Positions 54,159 to 62,355 of a DNA stretch of 64,000 nt are shown here, one piece after another; position 1 is the first letter of the stretch, and every line of letters starts with the position of its first letter. Where the stretch lies: the NCBI RefSeq assembly GCF_040643435.1, contig NZ_JBEYUH010000002.1, positions 124,001 through 188,000 on the forward strand, written 5' to 3'. The notes under the pieces were generated by a model. It saw nothing but the letters and a program-made list of their open reading frames with translations, was not told the origin of the DNA and made no database searches. The position numbers and the translations under genes were made by a program. The DNA comes from Rhodococcus sp040643435 (GTDB lineage Bacteria > Actinomycetota > Actinomycetes > Mycobacteriales > Mycobacteriaceae).

Positions 54159-55226
54159 CTACGGGACGAGCACCGGGCAACGTTCGGTGCAGCGGTCGGC
54201 GCCCACCTGGTCGGCGGGTGCCGCCGCATCCCGGAAGATCGCGTTTCCTCCCGTCGTGCGCGAGAGCGCATCGGCGGCGAGGATCACCGCTGCGCTGGTC
54301 CAGGAACTGACCTCCACCGGCCAGCGCTTGCCGTCGGCGTAGACCAGACCGGTCCAGTACGAACCGTCCGGGTCGCGCAGATGCTGCATGGCCGCGAACA
54401 ATTCGCGGGCACGCCCGGCGTGGCCGAGTGCGTCGAGCGCCAGGACCAGTTCACACGTCTCGGCTCCGGTGACCCACGGGCGATGGTCGACGCAACGGAT
54501 CCCGAGCCCGTCGACGACGAAATCCGACCAGCGCTCGCGGATCCGTTCGTGCGCGTCGGTGCCGCGCACCGCTCCCCCGAGGATCGGGTAGTACCAGTCC
54601 ATCGAGTACTCGGGCTTGGGTGTGAACGCCTCGGGGTGCCGACGCAGAGCGTGGCCGAGACGGATCAGCGCGACCTCCCATTCGGGTTGCGCCTCACCGA
54701 CCAGGTCGGCGATCCGCAGACCGCACCACAGACTCTGGTGGATACTCGAGCAACCTGTGAGCAGCGCTTCGTCGAACATCCCGCCGTCGCCTCGCGCCCA
54801 GGAGATCTGGCCGCCCGGCAACTGCATGTCGACCACGAGGTCGAGCGCTGCCCGCACCGTCGGCCACATGTGCTCGGCGAACCCGCGATCGCCCGTCACG
54901 AGATGGTGGTGCCATACGCCCACGGCGATGTAGGCGGTGAAATTGCTGTCGGTGTCGTGGTTCTCGACGATGTCGCCGCGGAACTGGATGGGCCACGACC
55001 CGTCGGCACGCTGCGTCCGCCGCGACCACTCGAAGGCGGCGTCCGCCTCTTCACGTAAACCGATGGCGGTCAACGCCATCGCGGATTCGATGTGATCCCA
55101 CGGGTCGATGTGCCCACCGGGGAACCACGGGACGGCTCCCGAGGGCTCCTGCATCCGCGCGATGGCCCGGCCCGTCGCCAGGCTCTGTTCCGGCGACAGC
55201 ACACCCGGCACCGACGGCACCGTCAC
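54159..55226 (-). CDS. alpha/alpha-barrel protein annotated in databases as prenyltransferase-like
   Basis: A protein of about 355 residues made of repeated helical pairs (WDHIESAMALTAIGLREEADAAFEWSRRTQRADGSWP, in parts; NFTAYIAVGVWHHHL; VWCGL-like repeats). This is the (alpha/alpha)6 toroid shared by terpene cyclases, protein prenyltransferases and several glycoside hydrolases. Acidic and aromatic residues in the repeats (RGDIVENHDTDSNF, MDWYYP) look more like a carbohydrate-active site, so a glycosidase-type role fits its glycosyltransferase neighbour better. The start is GTG 55226, or GTG 55250 with an overlap into the upstream methyltransferase gene. Confidence 0.7.
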   Translation of the reverse strand: MTVPSVPGVLSPEQSLATGRAIARMQEPSGAVPWFPGGHIDPWDHIESAMALTAIGLREEADAAFEWSRRTQRADGSWPIQFRGDIVENHDTDSNFTAYIAVGVWHHHLVTGDRGFAEHMWPTVRAALDLVVDMQLPGGQISWARGDGGMFDEALLTGCSSIHQSLWCGLRIADLVGEAQPEWEVALIRLGHALRRHPEAFTPKPEYSMDWYYPILGGAVRGTDAHERIRERWSDFVVDGLGIRCVDHRPWVTGAETCELVLALDALGHAGRARELFAAMQHLRDPDGSYWTGLVYADGKRWPVEVSSWTSAAVILAADALSRTTGGNAIFRDAAAPADQVGADRCTERCPVLVP

Positions 55227-55236
55227 GCGCGCGGAT

Positions 55237-55968
55237 TCACCGCGCCGCACCGGCGTTTCCCGGCTTCTCGAGGTAGAACACGACACTCTTCCCGATGACG
55301 GGATCGAGGATCTTCTCGGCCGTGCGGGTGATCCACGGGGCCTTCATGAGATCCCAGACCAGCAGCCGGTGGTACGCCTTCGTCAACGGATTGTCGTCGT
55401 TGTCGACGCCGACGGCGCACTTGAGCCACCAGTACGGCGCGTGCAGCGCGTGGGCGTGGTCGGTGCCCGAGACCGTGAGACCGGCGGCGGCGAGTTTCGC
55501 GGCGAGTTCGTCGGCCTTGTAGATGCGGATGTGCCCGCCCTCCACCTCGTGGTAGGCGTCCGACAGTGCCCAGCAGATCTTCTCCGGCAGCCAGCGCGGC
55601 ACGGTCACGGCCGCGACACCACCGGGCTTGAGGACCCGGACGAGTTCGGCGATGGCCCGTTCGTCCTCCGGCACGTGCTCGAGCACCTCGGAGATGAGCA
55701 CGAGATCGAAGGTCGCGTCGTCGTACGGCAGCGCGAGCGCGTCGCCGACCTCGGCCCGGGCCAGCGCACCCTCGGGGACCTCGCCTTCGAGTTCCATCGC
55801 GACGAACATGTCGGCGACGGCCTTCATGTCGTCGGCGTTCTGGTCGAAGGCGACGACATCCGCGCCGCGGCGGTACAGCTCGAAGGAGTGGCGCCCCGCG
55901 CCGGCCCCGATGTCGAGAGCGCGTATCCCCGGTACGACGCCCAGGCGGTCGAAGTCGACGGTCAGCAT
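55237..55968 (-). CDS. class I SAM-dependent methyltransferase (type 11)
   Basis: A 243-residue methyltransferase with motif I ALDIGAGAGRHSFELYRRGA (about 14-33), VVAFDQ, LPYDDATFDLVLISEVLEHVPEDE (in parts) and RVLKPGGVAAVTVPRW. The C-terminal half is rich in aromatic residues (YWWLKCAVG) and may touch a membrane or lipid. The ATG 55968 has GGGGAAG upstream and overlaps the glycosyltransferase stop by 7 bp, so the two act together. Methylation of a sugar or of a lipid-linked glycan is the likely role. Confidence 0.9.
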   Translation of the reverse strand: MLTVDFDRLGVVPGIRALDIGAGAGRHSFELYRRGADVVAFDQNADDMKAVADMFVAMELEGEVPEGALARAEVGDALALPYDDATFDLVLISEVLEHVPEDERAIAELVRVLKPGGVAAVTVPRWLPEKICWALSDAYHEVEGGHIRIYKADELAAKLAAAGLTVSGTDHAHALHAPYWWLKCAVGVDNDDNPLTKAYHRLLVWDLMKAPWITRTAEKILDPVIGKSVVFYLEKPGNAGAAR

Positions 55969-57200
55969 CCGTTCTTCCCCTCTCGATGCGCGGCGATCGC
56001 CTTGTCGTAGATCGCGGCGGTCTGCGCGGCCACGGCCGCCCAGCTGTAGCGTTCGAGCACCCGGTCGCGGCCCTTCGCGCCGAGACGCCGACGCTCGGCC
56101 GGGTCGTCGAACAGGCCCGCGAGCCCCGCTGCGAGCTGTTCGGCGTCGCCCGGGGGCACCAGCAGACCGGCGTCCCCGACGACCTCGGGGATGGCCCCGG
56201 CGCGGCTCGCGACGAGCGGTGTTCCGCACGACATCGCCTCGACGGCCGGCAACGAGAATCCCTCGTACAGCGACGGCACCGCCGCGACCTCGGCGGAGGC
56301 GAGCAGGTCGGCGAGTTCGGTGTCGTCGATCCCGGAGACGGTGCGCACGACGTCGCCGATCGCGAGTTCGTCGATGAGTTTCTCGGTGGCGCCGCCCGGG
56401 GCGAGCTTCGAGACGAGGACCAGTTCGATCTCGCGTTCGGTGCGCAGCTTCGCGACCGCCTCGAGCAGGGTGGGAACACCCTTGAGCGGGGCGTCGGCAC
56501 TCGCGACGCAGACGATCCGGCCGGGAACGCGCTCGTCCTTCCGCGGCGCGAACACCTCCGTGTTCACGCCGAGCGGGATCGTGTGGATGCGTTCGGATTC
56601 GATCCCGAAGGCCGTGCGGATGTCGTCGGCCGAGTTCTCCGACACCGTGAGCAGCGTGGGAATCTGCCGGGCCACCTTCTCCTGCATGCGCAGGAATCCG
56701 TACCAGCGCCGGAGCGTGATCCTACGGCGGAGGGTGGTCGCGGAGGCGAGATCGAGTTCGCGGTCGCGGGTGATCGGATGGTGGATCGTCGCAACGAGGG
56801 GAAGGTCCTCGGCGATGCGCAGCAACCCGGACGCGAGCGACTGGTTGTCGTGCACGACGTCGAAGTCGCCGAGGCGGTCGCGCAACAGTCGTGCGGCGCG
56901 CAGACCGAAGGTGCGCGGTTCGGGGAAACCGGCGGTCCACATGGTGGCGACCTCGAGGACGTCGATCCAGTCGCGGTACTCACCCGGTTTCGGGGTGCGG
57001 AACGGATCGTCGTCGCGATAGAGATCGAGACTGGGCACCTTCGTGAGCGTCACGCCGGGGTCGAGCTCGGGGTACGGCTGCCCGGAGAACACCTCGACGG
57101 TGTGTCCCTGGGCGACGAGTTCGCGACTGAGATGGCGAACGTAGACCCCCTGACCCCCACAATGCGGCTTGCTCCGGTACGACAACAGAGCTATGCGCAC
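55962..57200 (-). CDS. GT4-family glycosyltransferase
   Basis: A 412-residue GT-B fold enzyme. The start MRIALLSYRSKPHCGGQGVYVRHLSREL is typical for GT4 enzymes. Further motifs are VHDNQSLASGLL, TIHHPITRDRELD, IPLGVNTEVF, and the nucleotide-sugar site PSLYEGFSLPAVEAMSCGTPLVASRAGAIPEVVGDAG (in parts, with the EX7E motif). Such enzymes transfer a hexose or mannose to lipids or glycans at the membrane. It starts with GTG 57200 and heads a three-gene minus-strand operon with the methyltransferase and the alpha/alpha-barrel protein. Confidence 0.92.
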   Translation of the reverse strand: MRIALLSYRSKPHCGGQGVYVRHLSRELVAQGHTVEVFSGQPYPELDPGVTLTKVPSLDLYRDDDPFRTPKPGEYRDWIDVLEVATMWTAGFPEPRTFGLRAARLLRDRLGDFDVVHDNQSLASGLLRIAEDLPLVATIHHPITRDRELDLASATTLRRRITLRRWYGFLRMQEKVARQIPTLLTVSENSADDIRTAFGIESERIHTIPLGVNTEVFAPRKDERVPGRIVCVASADAPLKGVPTLLEAVAKLRTEREIELVLVSKLAPGGATEKLIDELAIGDVVRTVSGIDDTELADLLASAEVAAVPSLYEGFSLPAVEAMSCGTPLVASRAGAIPEVVGDAGLLVPPGDAEQLAAGLAGLFDDPAERRRLGAKGRDRVLERYSWAAVAAQTAAIYDKAIAAHREGKNGC

Positions 57201-57403
57201 ATTCCACCTCGGGTTTCTCGGAGGGACGGATCACTCGGACAGACGTCCACCAGTTATGTAGGGCACACACTAGAACATGTTTTGCATCCTCACGATAGCG
57301 AGGCGGACCCCGAGCGTCGGGGATCGGCGACATGAGTGGGAGCAGAACCGCTCCGTGAACCGCAGCGTCGCATCCTCGGCGGATGGCGACCGGTCACAGA
57401 CGA

Positions 57404-57438
57404 CGAAGCCCCGGTATCGATGTGATACCGGGGCTTCG
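57404..57438 (-). terminator. terminator of the tRNA cluster
   Basis: Perfect 15-bp arms (CGAAGCCCCGGTATC and complement) with a 5-nt loop, 7 bp beyond the 3' end of the last tRNA-Asp gene on the minus strand. The 203 bp between it and the glycosyltransferase start hold no gene; they contain that gene's promoter region. Confidence 0.88.
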
Positions 57439-57445
57439 CCTGGAG

Positions 57446-57519
57446 CGACCCTGACGGGACTCGAACCCGCGACCTCCGCCGTGACAGGGCGGCGCGCTAA
57501 CCAACTGCGCCACAGGGCC
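57446..57519 (-). tRNA. tRNA-Asp (GUC), copy 1
   Basis: A 74-nt cloverleaf without an encoded CCA. The anticodon loop CTGTCAC between five-pair stems CCGCC/GGCGG gives GUC. The acceptor stem is GGCCCTG with CAGGGTC, and the T loop is TTCGAGT. It is the last gene of the minus-strand tRNA cluster and is identical to copy 2 at 57721-57794. Confidence 0.96.
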
Positions 57520-57545
57520 ATGAGGAACCTTGGTTCCCATAGCAT

Positions 57546-57567
57546 GACCCACCGTATACGGTGGGTC
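57546..57567. repeat. 22-bp perfect palindrome between tRNA genes
   Basis: A perfect palindrome, centred on GTATAC with GACCCACC arms, lies in the 85-bp spacer between tRNA-Asp copy 1 and tRNA-Phe. A second small inverted repeat GGAACC-TT-GGTTCC precedes it at 57524-57537. These may be processing or termination signals. Confidence 0.85.
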
Positions 57568-57604
57568 GGTCGTATTGAATTGATGGTTGTTTGCCGGACA
57601 ACCG

Positions 57605-57681
57605 TGGTGGCCAGGGCCGGGATCGAACCGGCGACCTTCCGCTTTTCAGGCGGACGCTCGTACCAACTGAGCTACCTGGCC
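57605..57681 (-). tRNA. tRNA-Phe (GAA)
   Basis: A 77-nt gene including the 3' CCA. The anticodon loop TGAAAAG gives GAA. The acceptor stem is GGCCAGG with CCTGGCC, and the T arm is CCGGTTCGATCCCGG. It sits between the two tRNA-Asp copies. Confidence 0.97.
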
Positions 57682-57720
57682 GGACGGCACCCGAACCGAA
57701 TGCCGATCGAATCTCTGGAG

Positions 57721-57794
57721 CGACCCTGACGGGACTCGAACCCGCGACCTCCGCCGTGACAGGGCGGCGCGCTAACCAACTGCGCCACAGGGCC
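57721..57794 (-). tRNA. tRNA-Asp (GUC), copy 2
   Basis: A 74-nt gene identical in sequence to copy 1. The identity extends a few bases past both ends, so it is a recent duplication or is kept alike by conversion. No CCA is encoded. Confidence 0.96.
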
Positions 57795-57848
57795 ATACAT
57801 ATTCACTTCTCACACCAAGATACTGCACACTTCGATGGGATCGAAGCG

Positions 57849-57921
57849 TACCCCCTACGGGATTCGAACCCGCGCTACCGCCTTGAAAGGGCGGCGTCCT
57901 AGGCCGCTAGACGAAGGGGGC
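57849..57921 (-). tRNA. tRNA-Glu (UUC)
   Basis: A 73-nt gene without CCA. The anticodon loop CTTTCAA gives UUC. The acceptor stem is GCCCCCT with AGGGGGT. It is the first gene of the minus-strand cluster Glu-Asp-Phe-Asp. The 100 bp between it and the TetR gene stop hold its promoter region. Confidence 0.96.
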
Positions 57922-58021
57922 CCGATCGGATCTCTCCGAACCGCACCCTCAACGGGTTTGGCGTTCCGTTGGGAGCTTGCACAGCTTATGCCACGTCGTT
58001 CAGGATTCACAAATCAGCAGG

Positions 58022-58681
58022 TCAGCCGACTGATTCGTCTTTGTCGGGCCTCTTCGGCCAGCCCTGTTCACGCCACCGCTCGAGCCACTCCTGCGAAGCC
58101 ATCGCTTCGAGGGGCACCTCCACGCAGGCCTCGAAGCGGGAGCGGACATCCGTGTCCGGCGAAGTCAGATCCGCGAGGTACCGCTGACCGGCCAGCGACG
58201 AGGCGACCGACTCGATGAAGCGGCGAAGATCGACACCGGGGCGGAACAATCCCTGCTCCTGAGCTTCGCGCGCAAGCTGGTAACCCGCCCGCCCCCAGAC
58301 GACGCTGCCGCGCAATTTGACCTCCTCCGCGAACTCGGGTTCGGTGACGAGGCGGAATTCCGCCGCGATGACGACGTCGTCGTGCAGTGCAGCACCGAGA
58401 TCGCCGACCAGGCCGTGCAACCGTTCGAACGGGTCGAGACCCGGCGCATCGATCCAGTCGGCAACGATCGCACGGTAGTGCTCGAGACCTTCGTCGAGCA
58501 CTGCTCGCGCGAGATCCTCCTTGGACGCGAAATGGAAGTACATCGCACCCTTGGTGGCATTCGACTGCTCGAGGATCGCGTTGATCGACGCTGCGGCGAA
58601 ACCTCGACGAGCGAATTCTGTGGCTGCCGATCGAACGATCGCAGCTCGCGTACGGCGCGCACGCTCCTGTTGACGGGGCAT
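58022..58681 (-). CDS. TetR-family regulator, ScbR/ArpA-like
   Basis: A 219-residue TetR protein. The DNA-binding block QERARRTRAAIVRSAATEFARRGFAAASINAILEQSNATKGAMYFHFASKEDLA (in parts, residues 5-58) is very like gamma-butyrolactone receptors (ScbR, ArpA) of streptomycetes and GblR of rhodococci. No butyrolactone synthase (AfsA-type) gene is near. The ligand-binding half is only loosely similar, so its signal could be something else. It reads toward the tRNA-Glu gene and has a 292-bp upstream region without another protein gene, shared with the tRNA-Lys promoter. Confidence 0.83.
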   Translation of the reverse strand: MPRQQERARRTRAAIVRSAATEFARRGFAAASINAILEQSNATKGAMYFHFASKEDLARAVLDEGLEHYRAIVADWIDAPGLDPFERLHGLVGDLGAALHDDVVIAAEFRLVTEPEFAEEVKLRGSVVWGRAGYQLAREAQEQGLFRPGVDLRRFIESVASSLAGQRYLADLTSPDTDVRSRFEACVEVPLEAMASQEWLERWREQGWPKRPDKDESVG

Positions 58682-58973
58682 GGGGAAATTCAGCCTTCCA
58701 CGATTCGATTCTTCCCCCGCGAATCAACTCTAGTCTGCGCCCACGTCCGCGCTCACAGGTCGCATTTCACCGAGGGAAATAGGGAACCGCGAACAGAGAA
58801 CCGGGGTTTTCAGATAAACACACCAGATGGTATTCTTTGCCCGGCTCGGGTGCGAGGCAGGGGGTGGGCACCCGGGCCGCTTCATATCTCGTCACTTCTA
58901 TGCAGGTGATGCCCCACCCCACTCGGCGTCCGATACCATCGGATCGCGCACTGTGGTTAGACTGTGCGCCCAT

Positions 58974-59049
58974 GCCCCTATAGCTCAGTTGGTAGAGCTA
59001 CGGACTTTTAATCCGCAGGTCGCAGGTTCGAGCCCTGCTGGGGGCACCA
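58974..59049 (+). tRNA. tRNA-Lys (UUU)
   Basis: A 76-nt gene including CCA. The anticodon loop CTTTTAA gives UUU. The acceptor stem is GCCCCTA with TGGGGGC (one wobble), and the T loop is TTCGAGC. A -10-like TAGACT lies at 58958-58963, 10 bp before the gene. An inverted repeat of about 7 bp (ACGCCGGCG with CGCCGGCGT) follows at 59051-59080 and may terminate it. Confidence 0.96.
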
Positions 59050-59102
59050 CCACGCCGGCGTCGTCCCCGACGCCGGCGTGAGGCTTTTTCAGAATCGTTT
59101 CC

Positions 59103-59741
59103 CTACGAGCGGTGCGAACCGGGAGGGACGTCGCCGGGGTTGCGCCCGAGCTCCTTCTCCGCCTCGCGGCGCGCATCGAGCCGCTCCCGTTCGATCCGGT
59201 GCTGTTCCAGATCCCCACGTGCCCGCTTCAGCTCGCGTCCGCGCTTGCGGTAGCGGGTGAGCGCTGCGATGAACGCCAGCGCGAGCAACGCTCCGACGAT
59301 CGCTCCGATCAGTGTGGCTCCGCGGAAACCCGGCGCGTCCACGTCGAGAATCCGCTCGCCCGCGTGCGCGCCGTTTCCGGTACCCATCACGATTGCCAGC
59401 GTCATGAGATTCGGCAGGACGATCACCAGCGCGAGCACAACCATCGTGATCTGGAGTCCGCGGTGGTATCTCCAGTTGCGGACCTGCCAGGCCCACGCGA
59501 GCAGCGCGATCGGGATCGCCGTACAGAGGATCCCGAAAAGCAGTCCCCACAGCACTCCCCGCGTCATTCCACCTTCCGCGAGCCCGGCGATCCGCTGGGC
59601 CCACCACCGAGGAACGAACGCTGCCAACACGTAGTAGGCGATGACGAACACGATCAATGCCACGACCACGGCGATGGTCTTCTTCGCCCACGGCGGCAGT
59701 CCCTTCCGCGAACCGGTCTCGTCGACATGCATGTCGGTCAT
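59103..59741 (-). CDS. four-helix membrane protein with C-terminal coiled coil
   Basis: A 212-residue protein with four hydrophobic helices (about residues 22-43, 62-84, 98-118 and 140-162) and a highly charged C-terminal helix (163-205: RKRGRELKRARGDLEQHRIERERLD, in parts) that should form a coiled coil in the cytosol. I do not recognise a characterised family; mycobacterial homologues are called permeases without evidence. GAGAGG precedes its ATG. It is divergent from the small membrane protein at 59917 across 175 bp, which should hold both promoters. Confidence 0.8.
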   Translation of the reverse strand: MTDMHVDETGSRKGLPPWAKKTIAVVVALIVFVIAYYVLAAFVPRWWAQRIAGLAEGGMTRGVLWGLLFGILCTAIPIALLAWAWQVRNWRYHRGLQITMVVLALVIVLPNLMTLAIVMGTGNGAHAGERILDVDAPGFRGATLIGAIVGALLALAFIAALTRYRKRGRELKRARGDLEQHRIERERLDARREAEKELGRNPGDVPPGSHRS

Positions 59742-59916
59742 CTCGAACCTCTCTCGACCATCCGCCCGTGTGCACCCGCCGGGTGCCTGCCAGCCTACAA
59801 ATCACCGCTGCCACTGCACGCCCGTTCACGCAGGCGAATTTCATCCGGTACGGCTGCCCGACTTTGTATACGGTGAGCCGCAGCGGCAATCGATCTTCGA
59901 CCGTCCGGGGAGGAAC

Positions 59917-60378
59917 ATGCGTAGTTTCGTGGACTTGGGCTTGTTCCTGGCCGCTGTGGCCCTCGGTATCGGGTCGGTGTTGCCGGTGGTCGGGGGGATA
60001 CGTCCGACCGAGATTCCGCTGGTCGCCTTGCGCGACGGCTTTCCCGAGGGAGATCTCGCCGGCGTCGCGGTCCTGGGTCTGCCGCCGTACGAGTCCCTCG
60101 CGGTGCCTCTCGTCGTGGCCGCCGTGCTTCTGCTCGCTGCCGCGCTGTTCGACTCGGCGGCCGTCGGCTGGGCCGGGACGCTGATCGGCATCGTCACGGC
60201 GGCGGTGTTCTGGACGCGCCTGTTCCAGGCCCACGGTGAGTACGTCGAACTCAATCGCACTACGACCCTGACCAATCAGAACGGCAGTGTCCTCCTGCTC
60301 AGCGGCACGCTCGTCGCACTGCTGTGCTGCCTCATCGCGCTGCGACGCCCCTCGACGAATCGCGCACGGCTCGACTGA
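59917..60378 (+). CDS. small membrane protein of unknown function
   Basis: A 153-residue protein with four predicted helices (about 6-24, 57-76, 80-99 and 126-145) and a polar loop with GEYVELNRTTTLTNQNGS outside. GGGGAGGAA stands 3-4 nt before the ATG. I recognise no family. It lies 85 bp upstream of the DUF937 gene on the same strand and may be co-transcribed. Confidence 0.72.
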   Translation: MRSFVDLGLFLAAVALGIGSVLPVVGGIRPTEIPLVALRDGFPEGDLAGVAVLGLPPYESLAVPLVVAAVLLLAAALFDSAAVGWAGTLIGIVTAAVFWTRLFQAHGEYVELNRTTTLTNQNGSVLLLSGTLVALLCCLIALRRPSTNRARLD

Positions 60379-60463
60379 CTGCTCCCCCTGCGACGGAATC
60401 GGTGCCGATACTCTCAGCGCACCGGGTGGCCGCATCGGGACACCCACGAGTCAAGGCAGGAAG

Positions 60464-61066
60464 ATGGCAAGTCTCGACGAACTGATGTCCCGCATTCCCG
60501 TCACCCGGATCGCACAGCGGCTCGGTGTGGACACCGCGACCGCGGAGACCGCTGTGCGCGCAGCGCTCCCCACTCTCGTCGGCGGTCTCGACGCCAACGC
60601 TCAGAACCCGACCGGCGCGGCGTCGCTGCTGTCCGCACTGGGCAAGCATTCCGACTCGGCTCTCGCCGACGGTGATGTCGACGTCGACCGTATCGACACA
60701 GCGGACGGCGACAAGATCGTCTCCAATGTCTTCGGCGAGAAGAAGGACCAGGTGATCTCCACTCTGGGGTCCGTGAACGGGGCGGGCGGAAACGATCTGA
60801 TCGCCAAGGTGCTGCCGCTCATCGCCCCGATCGTGCTGTCCTATCTCGCCAAGCAGATCGGTGGCGGCACAGGAACCGGCACCTCGGGTGACACGCAGGG
60901 CGGAGGGCTCGCCGACCTGCTCGGAGGTCTGCTGAATAACGCCGGCGGCGGTTCGGGTGCGGCGGGCAGCAGTGTCGGCGACCTGCTCGGAAGCGTGCTG
61001 GGCGGCAACTCGGGAGGCGGACTCGGCGGACTTCTCGGCGGACTTCTCGGCGGTGGCAAGCGCTGA
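60464..61066 (+). CDS. DUF937 (YidB-like) protein with Gly-rich tail
   Basis: A 200-residue protein. Residues 1-130 form a DUF937 domain (MASLDELMSRIPVTRIAQRLGVDTATAETAVRAALPTLVGGLDANA in parts; VSNVFGEKKDQVISTLG; LLPLIAPIVLSYLAKQIGG-like). Residues 131-200 are low complexity, with repeated GGLLGGLL and GGGSG units. DUF937 proteins are soluble and have no established function. The ATG 60464 has GCAGGAAG upstream. A hairpin follows 16 bp after the stop. Confidence 0.87.
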   Translation: MASLDELMSRIPVTRIAQRLGVDTATAETAVRAALPTLVGGLDANAQNPTGAASLLSALGKHSDSALADGDVDVDRIDTADGDKIVSNVFGEKKDQVISTLGSVNGAGGNDLIAKVLPLIAPIVLSYLAKQIGGGTGTGTSGDTQGGGLADLLGGLLNNAGGGSGAAGSSVGDLLGSVLGGNSGGGLGGLLGGLLGGGKR

Positions 61067-61082
61067 CATCGACAGTCGCCGG

Positions 61083-61108
61083 GACGGCGCGTTCGGGGAC
61101 GCGCCGTC
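61083..61108 (+). terminator. terminator after the DUF937 gene
   Basis: Perfect 10-bp arms GACGGCGCGT and ACGCGCCGTC with a 6-nt loop. The remaining 185 bp up to the desaturase gene hold its promoter; I see no gene there. Confidence 0.8.
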
Positions 61109-61293
61109 TACGCGGCACGAACGAGACGGTGCTGTTCTCGAGACTTCCCGACCTGTACGGTGAGCCGGGCGATGTGGGGGTGGCCGATGCACGGCTCGAC
61201 GGCGCCAACGGCGCGCAGCTGTGACGAACCGGCCGTATTCCCTTCCTCCGCAGGCTGCGGAGTACACGGACACGATGTGAGGGGTAGAAGAGC

Positions 61294-62247
61294 ATGACGC
61301 GAGTCCTGACTCAACTGGAGCTGCTGCGCGAGCTGGAGCCTGTGGCCGAAGCGAACCTCAACCGGCATCTCTCGATGGCGAAGGACTGGCATCCTCACGA
61401 CTATGTCCCGTGGGACGAGGGCCGGAACTTCGCCGCGATGGGCGGCGTCGACTGGGAGCCGGAGCAGTCGAAGCTCGACGAGGTCGCCAAGGCGGCGATG
61501 ATCACCAATCTTCTGACCGAGGACAATCTGCCCTCCTATCACCGGGAGATCGCCGAGAGCTTCTCCCGCGACGGTGCGTGGGGCACCTGGGTGGGCCGGT
61601 GGACGGCGGAGGAGAACCGCCACGGCATCGTGATGCGCGACTATCTGGTCGTGACCCGCGGCGTGGATCCCGTCGCACTCGAGAACGCGCGCATGGAGCA
61701 CATGACGAACGGCTTCTCGTCCCCCAACTCCACCGGCATGCTCCATTCGGTCGCCTACGTGACCTTCCAGGAACTCGCGACCCGCGTGTCCCACCGCAAC
61801 ACCGGACGCGCCTGCGACGACTCGATCGCCGACAAGATGCTCCAGCGCATCGCCGCCGACGAGAACCTGCACATGATCTTCTACCGGAACATCTGCGACG
61901 CGGCGCTCGATGTCGCGCCGGATCAGACGCTCGCCGCGATCGTCGAAGTGCTCGAGACCTTCCAGATGCCGGGTGCCGGCATGCCGAACTTCCGGCGCAA
62001 CGGCGTGCTCATGGCCAAGCACGGTATCTACGACCTGCGCCAGCACCTCGACGACGTCGTCATGCCCGTGCTGCGCAAGTGGCGGATCTTCGAACGTGAT
62101 CTCGGCAGCGCGGCGCAACAGGATCTCGACCGGCTCGGGGCACATCTCCAGGAACTCGAGCGCCAGGCGGTCCGGTTCGAGGAGATGCGCGACCGCTCCC
62201 TCGCACGCGAGGCCGCGAAGCGCGAGAAGGTGGGCGCGGACGCCTGA
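61294..62247 (+). CDS. desA1: acyl-ACP desaturase (DesA1-like)
   Basis: A 317-residue soluble diiron enzyme that inserts a double bond into acyl-ACP, in mycobacteria as part of mycolic acid synthesis. The two iron-binding helices carry TAEENRHG and ADENLHM. The N-terminal VAEANLNRHLSMAKDWHPHDYVPWDEG (in parts) and the later FQMPGAGMPNFRRNG are typical of the DesA group. GAGGGG lies 9-10 nt before the ATG. The order desA1, dus, LCP gene equals M. tuberculosis Rv0824c-Rv0822c. Confidence 0.94.
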   Translation: MTRVLTQLELLRELEPVAEANLNRHLSMAKDWHPHDYVPWDEGRNFAAMGGVDWEPEQSKLDEVAKAAMITNLLTEDNLPSYHREIAESFSRDGAWGTWVGRWTAEENRHGIVMRDYLVVTRGVDPVALENARMEHMTNGFSSPNSTGMLHSVAYVTFQELATRVSHRNTGRACDDSIADKMLQRIAADENLHMIFYRNICDAALDVAPDQTLAAIVEVLETFQMPGAGMPNFRRNGVLMAKHGIYDLRQHLDDVVMPVLRKWRIFERDLGSAAQQDLDRLGAHLQELERQAVRFEEMRDRSLAREAAKREKVGADA

Positions 62248-62264
62248 GTCCACCGGAGGTTATC

Positions 62265-62298
62265 CTGTGCCCGGTGCCGCTTTCGGTGCCGGGCACAG
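62265..62298 (+). terminator. terminator after the desaturase gene
   Basis: Ten perfect outer pairs (CTGTGCCCGG with CCGGGCACAG) continue through five inner pairs, including two wobbles, to a CTTT loop, 17 bp after the stop. Confidence 0.8.
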
Positions 62299-62355
62299 AC
62301 GTTTCCGCGGCCCACCCGTTATTTCTTTGTCACACAACGTTTTCCAGAGGTACCC

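Noticed and set aside
57271..57284. TAGAACATGTTTTG upstream of the glycosyltransferase gene as a KstR site
   Set aside because: One outer position is wrong and no steroid gene is controlled there; probably chance or part of an AT-rich promoter.
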